Assembly (NCBI GenBank): GCA_963995505.1
Contig: OZ023181.1
Location: forward strand, 24,672,366-24,736,365
Source: Hypericum androsaemum
Lineage: Eukaryota > Streptophyta > Magnoliopsida > Malpighiales > Hypericaceae
DNA length: 64,000 bases
Direction: 5' to 3'
Numbering within the stretch: position 1 is the first letter of the stretch; the number at the start of each line of letters is the position of its first letter. Below are positions 11,557 to 21,764 of the stretch, piece by piece. Below the pieces are notes generated by a model. The model was not told where the DNA came from. It saw only the letters and a list, made by a program, of their open reading frames with translations, and did not search any database. The position numbers and the translations under genes are program-made.

Positions 11557-11829
11557 TTTTTCTTCAAATATATCCGAAATAGAAGTCGATTTCTACTTTA
11601 CTTTGTCGAACTCACTATCTTAAAACCAAAATTTTTATTATGGTCTACGAGTTGGCATGTTGTGACTAACAAAAATGTGGCAAATAGATTAGTGAGTCTT
11701 ATATTGTGTCACCAAATTACTGATAAATTATGGGAAAACTCAAATATATTAAATATGTCAACCATGTAAAATTATGGTTGATTAAAGGAGGAGGGAATAA
11801 TGCATAGATGGCACTAACTATAGAAATGC

Positions 11830-12155
11830 ATATGGGATTTTTTTGGGAGGAGGATATTTTAAAAATTATTTTTTTAATCAAAGAAGCTGCTCACGATAAC
11901 TAAGCCAGTTTTGGCCTTTTGATCCTCCTTAATTGATGTTTGTTTGTTTTGGTTTGTCCCTCGTGTGATGTATTTTCGGGTCTTTTTATTCAACCTTGGG
12001 GCCTTTTAGCGTGACTTTATTGGAGACACTTTTGTGTCGGTTCCAGATAGCATCTATCATTGTTGTGCGTGTTGATAGACGTTATCTGGAATCTTGGATG
12101 ATTTCTGACGAACTTATTTAGTGAAATACAACTCTTTACTTATAAAAAAAAATTG
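11830..12155 (+). mobile_element. 5'-truncated LINE-like insertion in UGT-2 upstream region
   Basis: A 326-bp insertion absent from the UGT-1 and UGT-3 upstream regions. It ends TTTACTTATAAAAAAAAA, like plant L1 3' ends. It is flanked by 13-bp copies ACTATAGAAATGC (11817-11829) and ACTATAAAAATGC (12156-12168), one mismatch. It lies about 210 bp before the UGT-2 ATG. Confidence 0.75.
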
Positions 12156-12267
12156 ACTATAAAAATGCTGAAATAATTAAACTAAAATAATCTCTTCTCA
12201 GTCATATATATATATATAGAGAAAATAATGGCATAGGTTAACTTGGGTCCTTTCAAGGTCCGATCGA

Positions 12268-12366
12268 TTTGACTCGCATCGCGTATCCTACTGCCTTATA
12301 ACTAGACTTGTACCAGCCAAACAAACAGTTGTATAAAATTTGGAATCCTTTTAAAGCTCTAATTCA
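12268..12366 (+). promoter_or_regulatory. UGT-2 core promoter and 5' leader
   Basis: Conserved with UGT-1. TTATAAC at 12296-12302 is 71 bp before the ATG. TATAAAAT at 12332-12339 is a better TATA match but lies only about 30 bp before the ATG, so it is probably leader sequence. Confidence 0.45.
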
Positions 12367-14556
12367 ATGGAGATTGGGTCAATAGAGTCCCCCATCCTCA
12401 TGAAGCCGAAGAACAAGAAGGGCCTCAGAGTGGTGCTATTCCCACTGCCATTACAAGGCCACATAAACCCAATGTTCCAACTAGCCAACATCCTCCATTC
12501 TAATGGTTTCTCCATCTCGATCGTCCACACCACCTACAACTTCCCGGACACCTCCAAGTACCCTCTCTTCACCTTCCACGAGATCCCCGACGGCCTGTCC
12601 GAGTCCGAAAGACGGTCGAAAGATCAGGACATGGTGACCCTTCTCAAGGTGAACACCAACTGCGTGGAGCCCCTGAGGGAGTGTCTGGCCTCGTTGTTGA
12701 AGTCGGCCGGCGAGGAGGAGGCGGTTTCTTGTTTGATCTCTGATGCTATTTGGGGGTTCTTACAAGGTGTTGCTGATGAGTTCGGGCTACCGAGGTTGGT
12801 GTTGAGGACGAGCAGCGTCTGTTCTTTTCTTGGCTTCGTCGCCTTCCCTTTTTTTAAGGACAAGGGTTATCTTCCTACTACTCCAGGTACGTTAACTGCT
12901 CTGACCAGTTTGTAAACTTCTATTAACAAGTTTGCTACAAGCTACTACTTGAGTAACGAGAGACGATCATTTTAACATCGACTATTAGTTCTCACTCAAG
13001 TGCTTATCTCTAATCTAGTTTTAAAATAAGTGACAGAATGAGGAAATTAGCGAACTAACCCAGATAGCATATTCGATATCCTGGACAGATTTTTCCTTGC
13101 CGAATTTTTACATTTCTTTGAACAATAGATAGAATAACAGTTGATCCGTGTCTTGTTTGTTTCTTTTCTTGATTTTTGGTTGCTTTTAATTGTTAATAAA
13201 CTTGTCCAAAAGCGTCCTTTCCGATATTTGTGGAACAAAGACATCCAAATCTCCTTCCACCAACGGATCTTTATTTAACGGCTCTCCTGCGTTCTTTTTG
13301 CCTTATCTTTTTGCTCGTCATTTACTTTGTCTTTTTTTTTCTTTGCTTGTCATTTCTTTGTCTGAACATGAGATTTCCAAGAGATAAAAGAACAAGAACG
13401 AAGTAGGTAAAAGAAGAGAACGAGAAGCCTACCATCCATTTTCCAATATAATTAGTCCATTGGAGTTAAATAGAAGAGATAAACTGAAATTAATGTTGAT
13501 TAATGAATTACCTCCGTCTTTATCAGATTTGAAACAGGCGGAAACACCAATCGAAGAGCTTCCACCACTTAGAGTCAAAGATATCCCCTCAATCATGACA
13601 AGCAACCCGGACATTTTCTATGAATTAATTTGTCAAATGGTGAATCAAATGAAAACTTGTTCTGGGATTATTTGGAATTCTTTTGAAGAGCTCGAACAAT
13701 CTCAACTCTCCAAATTAGGCAATGACTTCCCGGTTCCAATGTTTCTAATAGGCCCATTTCACAGGTACGGTTCCATCACACCCTATTCTTCGCAAAATAG
13801 GTTACAACTTATTGCTCGCGCCGGAGTTAGAAAATTCGGTTAACAGAGTTTGATCTAATTGAAATGTTTAATAAAATTTTACTTGTTTAAAAACACAGGT
13901 ACATCCCATCATCTTCCAGTAGCTTACTGGCTCAAGACAGGAGTTGCCTCTCCTGGCTAGACACCCAGTCACCAAATTCTGTCCTCTATGTGAGCTTTGG
14001 GAGTATTGCATCCATTACAAGATCAGAGTTCTTGGAGTTAGCTTGGGGCCTGGCCAATAGCAACCAGCCTTTCATATGGGTCATCCGGCCCGGCTTGGTA
14101 GTGGGCCTGGATAGGCCTGATCTGCTGCCTGACGGGTTCGAGGAGACGATACGTGGACGAGGCTGCATAGTCCAATGGGCCCCTCAACAGGAGGTCCTGG
14201 CCCACGAAGCCACTGGTGGGTTCTGGACCCACAATGGATGGAACTCAACTCTAGAGAGCATATGTGAAGGGGTCCCAATGATATGTATGCCTAATTTCGG
14301 TGACCAGTTGGTAAATTCCCGGTACGTTAGTTTTGTTTGGAGAGTTGGGATTCATCTGGAAGGTGAATTGGAGAGGGGGAAGATAGAGGGAGCGATCAGG
14401 AGGCTAATGGAGGAGGAAGAGGGGAAGCAATTGAGAGAGTGTGTGAACCATTTGAAGGAGAAATTGGACATCTCTCTAAAGCCCGGAGGATCTTCGTTCA
14501 AAAATCTTGAAAATTTGACGAATTACCTTTCATCTTTTAAATTAGTAGAATATTGA
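12367..14556 (+). CDS. UGT-2, UGT76-like UDP-glycosyltransferase (3 exons, 471 aa)
   Basis: Exons 12367-12886, 13527-13764 and 13899-14556 join to 471 codons plus stop. Sugar-nucleotide dependent small-molecule glycosyltransferase, cytosolic by family. Catalytic His32 is in [12 protein letters not shown], the Asp in CLISDAIWG, and the PSPG box runs WAPQQEVLAH to PNFGDQ with HNGWNS. Intron 1 is 640 bp (114 bp in UGT-1); intron 2 is 134 bp and homologous to that of UGT-1. Just after the PSPG box this copy has YVSFVW where UGT-1, UGT-3 and UGT-4 have YVSDVW. It also has a slightly longer C-terminus (KLVEY). Intact; acceptor unknown. Confidence 0.88.
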
Positions 14557-15031
14557 TGTCTGGTTTGGTTCATTCTCAAGAATTTGATATTCATACGTTT
14601 TCTGGTTTTTGGCTCTAGTTATTATTTCGTAGTATCAATATTTAATCATACTTGAGCATCTTTTTCTCCAACTTTCTGACCTAGCACTGCTCAACATTTT
14701 TTGTCGTTTGTAAAATTGTTACTCCTGCTCACGTCAATCCAAGAATATAAAGCCAATTGAAGAGCACATGGCTCAATAAAAGTAATTTCAATTTTCAAGT
14801 GAGTTTTCTAATTACTGTTATATTAAATCATTTAAAAAACTTCAAATAAACCTAAAAAGTAGATGGATCTAACTTTCAAAAATACTTTATAAATGTGGAA
14901 AATGATTAAATTCATTGACTAATTAAACTAAATAATTTTTTTCGATACTATTTAAAAATTTAATGTGACAAATTTCACTAAATTTATTGATAAACTAATA
15001 TGATCTATTTTGATCCTCACTATAGAGAAAC
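14557..15031. other. UGT-2 3' flank, shared with UGT-3
   Basis: Non-coding. 14650-14800 closely matches 20590-20760 downstream of UGT-3 (TTTCTCCAACTTTCTGACC and the following block). The duplication unit therefore includes the 3' flank. Confidence 0.65.
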
Positions 15032-15645
15032 TGTCACGACCCATTCTGAGGTCGGTGACCGGCGCTAGACTCCATGGTATACAAACGACGAAATGCAGAT
15101 CTAGCCAACCTCAAACATAACATAATGTTCATTAACATATTTAAAGCAACACAAAGACAAGCTATATAAACATGCCTCTCAAAACATAAGATATACAAAG
15201 ATGGTATGAGAACCATCACGAAAAGTCTGAACAAGTTCTATGTGATACATGTTCAAATCAAAACATAGTCTAGGATCTAGCCTCTGAAAATCACTACGGA
15301 GCGTCTATACAAGAGTACAAAAGATAGCATGATCCGGAGACCTCAAAAGAGTAGCCCTCGAATGAAAGAGATGGACATGCACCACAGATTCGAGAACCCA
15401 AGGCAAACTATGATAGCTCAGAACGTGAGATGGATTAGTAAAGGATAAGTGTTTTGAAACACTTAATAAGAAGATAGAACATAACATATTGGTTATGTCT
15501 GCTACATATGAGAGACAGAACTTAACCATGTCCAACATTATGTTAGACCACAAGACGCATGCCAACCATATGATCACATACACACAAAAGTTCACATAGT
15601 GAACAAACGGTGAGCTATAGACAGATTTAGACGGGCCACTTCCTC
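15032..15645 (-). mobile_element. Truncated LTR fragment related to the Tekay-like LTR
   Basis: Starts TGTCACGACCC and continues GGTCGGTGACCGGCGCTAGA, matching the ends of the chromovirus LTRs at 36141 and 54968 (GGCGGTGACYGGCGYTAGA). Similarity weakens after the first 100 bp, and only about 0.6 kb remains. The equivalent position downstream of UGT-3 (about 21025) has no such insertion. Probably a decayed or related solo-LTR fragment; the right limit is approximate. Confidence 0.6.
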
Positions 15646-16435
15646 TCTGGCGTATGAATTTAATTTCTTTCGAATACTTTATACAAGATGTAAAATTTTA
15701 TTTTGAAAATTTTATTATTAATACAATCAATCCCCTTATAAAAAAAACCGAACTTTTGATTTCTCCATAAAGTTCTAGCAATCAGCCGGACCACCACCGC
15801 AATAAATAAAATTGACCAGACAATGTTTGTCGGGTTTGTAATATCATTTTGATATCGACAATAAAGTACCTAGGTTGGTTTTAACTTAATAAAAAGTATC
15901 AGATTTGATTTCGGAAATGCAAAATGTTGCCTCAATTTGATGATTTATTAGGCACAAATTTAGATAATTCCGCATATTGTGTATCCGAATAATAAGTAGT
16001 TTGGGGAAAAAAAAATTAATACAAGTTTGCAAAACTATTATTTTAATTAATTTAAATTGAAAACGGACTCATTCATAAAGTTGACAGAAGTGGTCCGGTG
16101 ATATCTGGACGCCTGAAAATTACAAACATAGGTACGTGTAGCATTTCTCTACGCAACTTTTTTGTCTTAGTTTCTTTGAAGCGAAAGGGCCATGCAACTT
16201 TTTAGTAATAACTAGCCGATAATTCCTTTTTCGTGAAATATATCCGAAACAGAAGTTGAGTTCTACTTTTCTTTGTCGAACTCACTAACCAAAATTTTAT
16301 TATGGCCCACGAATTGGTATGTTGTGACTAATAAAAATCTGGCAAATAGATAAATGAGTCATATATTGTGTCCCCAAATTTCTGATTAATTATGGGAAGA
16401 GTCAAATATATTAAATATGTGAACCATATAAAGTT

Positions 16436-16870
16436 TTTTTAGCGGTAAAATATTATTTCATTAATAATATGCAAACAAGACAAATGTAGTATGTTGGCAA
16501 AATGACTTGTAATCCAACAATACAAAATATTGTAAATATCTAAAAAATACAAGATTTAAATTCGGGTATATTGTTATAGTTTAAAATTTACTTAAAAAAG
16601 ACAAATGTGACAACGGTTATGTGAATTCCAACACTAATCGCCTGTTCTACCCACCTAGTTACCACGGTACTACCGACCTAGAAAATCGGCTCTACCCACC
16701 TATAATAACTTCCCTAAGGTTGTAGTCGTCGAACCGACCTCCATAGAAAAAACTGAATAAAAAAAAGTGTACTATCAATAACGTTGCTATAATTTGAAGA
16801 CCTACGTACGTACTGTCCCTCCCTGATATAACCATCACCCAAATTAAACCAAAAGCATCCCCCTACGCGC
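16436..16870 (-). mobile_element. Possible reversed LINE-like insertion upstream of UGT-3
   Basis: Sequence not present upstream of UGT-1 or UGT-2. It begins TTTTTTTAGCGGTAAAATATTATTTCATTAATA, shown here as an opening poly(T) followed by the complement of a plant LINE tail (ATTAATGAAATAA). Limits and duplication are not resolved. Confidence 0.4.
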
Positions 16871-17069
16871 ACAGCAGATACGAAATGGAGAACAATGCAT
16901 AGATGACATTAACTATAGAATGACTGCTGAAATACTTGAACTAAAATAATATCTCGTCAGTTATATCTATACAATAATATATCTCAGAAATATGACATTG
17001 GTTAACTTCGGTCTGGTGGGATATTAAATGGAGAGCACCTTATATTTTATAATCTGAACTAGGTTCACA

Positions 17070-17182
17070 GATTACCGTCCATCCGCGTCTCCTTCTGCCT
17101 TATAACTAGACTTGAACCAACCAAACAAACAAGATACATAAAATCTGGTATGCTTTTAGATCAACCAGAAGCTCTTAATTCA
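17070..17182 (+). promoter_or_regulatory. UGT-3 core promoter and 5' leader
   Basis: The conserved block with TTATAAC at 17100-17106, 83 bp before the chosen ATG at 17183, aligns with the UGT-1 and UGT-2 promoters. An in-frame ATG at 17150 is upstream but lies in what is leader sequence in the paralogues. Confidence 0.45.
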
Positions 17183-20100
17183 ATGGAGATTGGGCCAATA
17201 GAGTCCCCCATCCCCATGAAGCAGAAGAACAAGAAGGGCCTCAGAGTGGTGTTATTCCCACTACCATTACAAGGCCACGTAAACCCAATGTTCCAACTAG
17301 CCAACATTCTCCATGCCAATGGTTTCTCCATCTCCATCGTCCACACCAACTACAACTTCCCGGACACCTCCAAGTACCCCCTCTTCACCTTTCACGAGAT
17401 CTCCGACGGCCTGTCGGAGTCCGAAAGAGGGTCGAAAGATGAGGATATCGTGGCCCTCCTGTGGAAGCTGAACACCAACTGCGTGGAGCCACTGAGGGAG
17501 TGTCTGGCCTCGCTGTTGAAGTCACCCGCCGAGGAGGAGGAGGAGGGGGAGGTTGTTTCTTGTTTGATCTCTGATGCCATTTGGGGATTCTTACAAGGTG
17601 TGGCTGATGGGTTCGGGCTCCCAAGGTTGGTGTTGAGAACGAGCAGCCTCTCTTCTTTTCTTGGCTTCGCTGCCTTCCCTTTCCTCAAGGAGAAGGGTTA
17701 TCTTCCTACTACTCCAGGTACGTTTAACTCAACTCCTTTCGAAAGAAATTTGACACTAAAAATCTAGATTGACCACTTCGGGTTTAGGCCCAACTTTTAA
17801 TTTTAAATTTCTTTTTATTCCCATATAAAATAAAATAAATAAATACAACTTGCTACTTTTTTATTGGTTCACTGGGCTCAGATCGGATTGAGTGGAAACT
17901 AAAGAAAATTTGTCCACAGGTGGGGACTACATTTTGGGCCGTCAGATTTGATTATCTTTAAATCTGATGGTCAATAATCTATCAGGTGATATTGGTTTGC
18001 ATGTGAAGTGATATTGATTTGCAAGACGCTAGTTTACGTATGAAGTGATATTGGTTTACATGTGAAGTGATATTGGTTTTCATGCGTAGTGATATTGGTT
18101 TGAGTTAATCCCCATGGGTGGGGACCACCCTAGTCCCCACCAAATCCGCCCCCTAACCAGTTTATACACTTGACTAATTTTGGGCCGTCAGATTTGATTA
18201 TCTTTAAATCTGATGGTCAATAATCTATCAGGTGATATTGGTTTGCATGTGAAGTGATATTGATTTGCAAGACGCTAGTTTACGTATGAAGTGATATTGG
18301 TTTACATGTGAAGTGATATTGGTTTTCATGCGTAGTGATATTGGTTTGAGTTAATCCCCATGGGTGGGGACCACCCTAGTCCCCACCAAATTCGCCCCCT
18401 AACCAGTTTATACACTTGACTAATTTGCTACAAGCTACAACTTGATTAATGAGACGATCATTTTAGCATCGACTATGAGTTCTCACCCAATTGCTAATTT
18501 CTGATCTAGTTTAAACTATAATTGCTGTAACATTACTTGTTTATTGATTGAAAGATGGTGATTTACAAATGTACAATCGACCTAGTTATATACAGATTAG
18601 CCAACGGCTATTTCCTATTCTGCAGCAGCAGCTACTTAATCTAACGGTTAGTTTACAACCAATTAAGGAATAATCTAATGTCCTAATCCAGATGTAATGG
18701 ACTGTATTTGACCATCGCGAGAATAGCCAAAATGGGTAAATTGCTTGACGATCTATCCAAAAGGAGCCGTGTCCATGCGGTTTTCCTCTCTTGCGTAGAG
18801 CCAACCTTACTCTTATGTGCTGTCCTGGGTGGGCTACCATCCTTTTCCATTCCACATGTTGGCTCGTCCCTAATATACAGCTATCAATACATATCATGTA
18901 CAGCTCATTTCTTCCAATTATAGAGATAGATTTTTGTATAGGAATTTCTATATCGTACCCAAAATCTTAAGGTAATGAGTGAGTGAATCTTCCACATTTA
19001 TAAATCAGCCCAACCTACTTGCAACTTTCGATGTGGGATTCTCTCTAACACTTGGGGGCTCAAAGATTCTGCAGAATCAGCTGCATATTCTGCAGCAGTT
19101 CTTCTGCAATCTTCTTGCAGAAGCTCCAACTTAGCTCTAGCTGCGACTTGCTCTCCGACAGTTCCAAAATTAGAACAAGTGAATGAATGAGGAAGTTAGT
19201 TAACTAACCCCTATAGTTTATTCGATATCCTGGACAAATTTTTACATTACTTTGAACAATAGCTGGAATAACAGTTGATCCGTGTGTTGATTGTTTCTTT
19301 TCTTGATTTTTGGTTTCTTGTAATTGTTAATAAACTTGTCCAAAAGAGTCCTTTTCAATATTTGCGGAACAAAGACATCCAAATCTTCTTCCACCAACAG
19401 GTCTTTATTTAACGGCTCTCCTGCGTTCTTTTTGCCTTGTCTTTGCTTGTCATTTCTTTGTCTGAACATGAGATTTCCAAGAGATAAAGGAACAAGAACG
19501 AAGCAGGTAGAAGAAGAGAATGAGAAGTTTACCATCCATTTTCCAATATAATTAGTCCATTGGAGTTAAACAGAAGAGGTAAACTGAGATTAATGCTGAT
19601 TAATTAATTACCTCCGTACTTATCAGATTTGGAACATGCGGAAACACCAATCGAAGAGCTTCCACCATTAAGAGTCAAAGATATCCCCTCAATCAAGACA
19701 AGCAACCCGGACATTTTCTATGGATTAGTCTGCCAAATGGTGAATCAAATGAAGACTTGCTCCGGGATTATTTGGAATTCTTTTGAAGAGCTTGAACAAT
19801 CTCCACTCTCCAAATTAGGCAATGACTTCCCGGTTCCAATGTTTCTAATAGGCCCATTTCACAGGTACGTTCCATCATCTTCCAGTAGCTTACTGGCTCA
19901 AGACAGGAGTTGCCTCTCCTGGCTAGACACCCAGTCTCCAAATTCTGTCCTCTATGTGAGCTTTGGGAGTATTGCATGCATTACAAGATCAGAGTTCTTG
20001 GAGTTAGCTTGGGGACTGGCCAATAGCAACCAGCCTTTTATATGGGTCATCCGGCCCGGCTTGGTAGTGGGCCTGGACAGGCCCGATCTGCTGCCTGACG

Positions 20101-20510
20101 GGTTCGAGGAGACGATCCGTGGACGAGGCTGCATAGTCCAATGGGCCCCACAACAGGAGGTCCTGGCCCACGAAGCCACTGGTGGGTTCTGGACCCACAA
20201 TGGATGGAACTCAACTCTAGAGAGCATATGTGAAGGGGTCCCAATGATATGTATGCCTAATTTCGGTGACCAGTTGGTAAATTCCCGGTACGTTAGTGAT
20301 GTTTGGAAAGTTGGGATTCATCTGGACGGTGAATTGGAGAGGGGGAAGATAGAGGGAGCGGTCAGGAGGCTAATGGAGAAGGAAGAGGGGAAGCAATTGA
20401 GGGAGAGAGTGAACCATTTGAAGGAGAAATTGGACATCTCTCTACGTCCCGGAGGATCTTCGTTCAAAAATCTTGAAAGCTTGACAAATTATCTTTCATC
20501 TGTTAAATAG
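17183..20510 (+). CDS. UGT-3, UGT76-like UDP-glycosyltransferase (2 exons, 472 aa)
   Basis: Exons 17183-17717 and 19627-20510 join to 472 codons plus stop. The start aligns with MEIG of UGT-1 and UGT-2. Catalytic His32 lies in [12 protein letters not shown], the Asp in CLISDAIWG, and the PSPG box is WAPQQEVLAH to PNFGDQ with HNGWNS. It is closest to UGT-2. It lacks the second intron: coding continues through HRYVPSSSSS at 19865. Its single intron is 1909 bp because it holds a duplicated MITE and an LTR-like insertion. A glutamate-rich insert (EEEEEGE) lies before the catalytic Asp. Intact; acceptor unknown. Confidence 0.88.
17880..18420 (+). mobile_element. MITE with internal tandem duplication, in UGT-3 intron 1
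   Basis: The ends read CGGATTGAGTGGAAACTA and, reversed, CGGATTTGGTGGGGACTA. Inside, a block of about 244 bp from GGGCCGTCAGATTTG to TTGACTAATTTT is present twice in direct orientation (about 17936-18180 and 18181-18424), almost unchanged. The block itself contains several GTGATATTGGTTT subrepeats. A single-copy relative in the opposite orientation lies at 30851-31135. Confidence 0.7.
18536..19050 (-). mobile_element. Solo-LTR-like insertion in UGT-3 intron 1
   Basis: On the minus strand it begins TGTTAGAGAGAATCCCACATCG, shortened here to its recognisable TGTTAGAGAGAATCCCACAT, and ends AAACAAGTAATGTTACA. This TG...CA structure is typical of plant LTRs, often copia or TRIM. UGT-2 intron 1 lacks it. 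A 5-bp duplication was not found, and about 110 bp of extra sequence follows, so it may be a partial element. Confidence 0.5.
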
Positions 20511-21275
20511 TAGAATATTGATATCTGGTTTAGTTCGAATTATTAAAGACACGTCTTATTTCGGAGTATTAATATTTTAATAATCATTGAACATCACTTT
20601 CTCCAACTTTCTGACCCAGCAATGCTCAACATGTTTTGTCGTTTATAAAATTGTTACTCCTGCACACGTCAATCCAAGAATATAAAGCCAATTGAAGAGC
20701 ACATGACTCAATAAAAGTAATTTCAAGTGAGTTTTCTAATTACTGTTATATTAAATCACATGGCTCTCTCTCCTAAGTCCTTCCCTTCTTTTCCAATTTT
20801 TAATTACTTTCTCTCTCTCCCCTCCGCCTTCCTTTTTCTCCTCGTTGTCTCCGATGAAAATAAATATAAGGCAAGAAAATGCTAAAAAAGATAGGAAAAA
20901 AAATGAAAAGGCAAATTCATTGACTAATTATACTAAGTAATTTTTTGATACTATTTTAAAATTTAATGTGACAAATTTCACTAAATTAACTGAAAACTAA
21001 TATGATTTATTCTGATCCTCACTATAGAGTAACACGTATGAATATCAAATTCTCGAGAATGCTCTCCTTGTGGTTAATTTTGATCAATAATCGTAAATGA
21101 GTGATCGGGAAAAATATAGATTTGGGTAGCATTAAAGTAAAGATCACCATACTTGACCAAAAAAAGAGTAAAGATCATTATTAAATTTAATCAAAAGATG
21201 AAACGTGGTATGATCGAAAAAAAGAAGCAAAAATTCCATGAGTTTTCTACATTATTTTTCTGCTCCCTTTTGGGT
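20511..21275. other. UGT-3 3' flank and duplicated spacer
   Basis: Non-coding. The first part matches the UGT-2 3' flank. 21170-21275 matches sequence near 4690 and 10280, the left part of the duplication unit. Confidence 0.6.
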
Positions 21276-21280
21276 AGTTC

Positions 21281-21562
21281 GGTTAGGAATTCAGCAACTA
21301 GAGAACAAGATCGCACAAAGAACACGGAACAAGAGAATTACGTGGTTCGGCCTAATGCCTACGTCCACGGTGAGAAAGGAGAACTTTTATTGATGGATCC
21401 GAGTCACAAAGCTATACAAAACCTTAGGGTAACATGTCTTTATATAGAGACAAACCCTTGGTGTACAAGTAACATATCTAGGTCTAATTAGGAGTCCAAA
21501 ATCTAGTCAGAATAGGAATAGGAATAGGAAATAAGTCTTTCCTATTTCTCGCCATCCCAACA
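21281..21562 (-). repeat. copia 3' LTR
   Basis: 282 bp, about 99% identical to the LTR at 23486-23767. On the minus strand it begins TGTTGGGATGGCGAG. Confidence 0.92.
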
Positions 21563-21764
21563 ATCTCCACCTTGGCGAGAAATCATCTCGTGGAAGAACC
21601 ATGAAGCTCCACCCGAACTTCAACAAACTCCACCTTGACAAAACACCGCCCCATGAAGAACCATGCGATCTTGCAAAACCAATCCAACTCCACCGACTCC
21701 ATCTCGGACCATAGATAACTGCATCAATAAGACCATCTCAACTTTCTCTTCACCTTTTGTTCAA

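Noticed and set aside
17150..17182. Upstream in-frame ATG for UGT-3, 11 codons earlier
   Set aside because: The added residues lie in sequence that is untranslated leader in UGT-1 and UGT-2, and MEIG is shared as the start.
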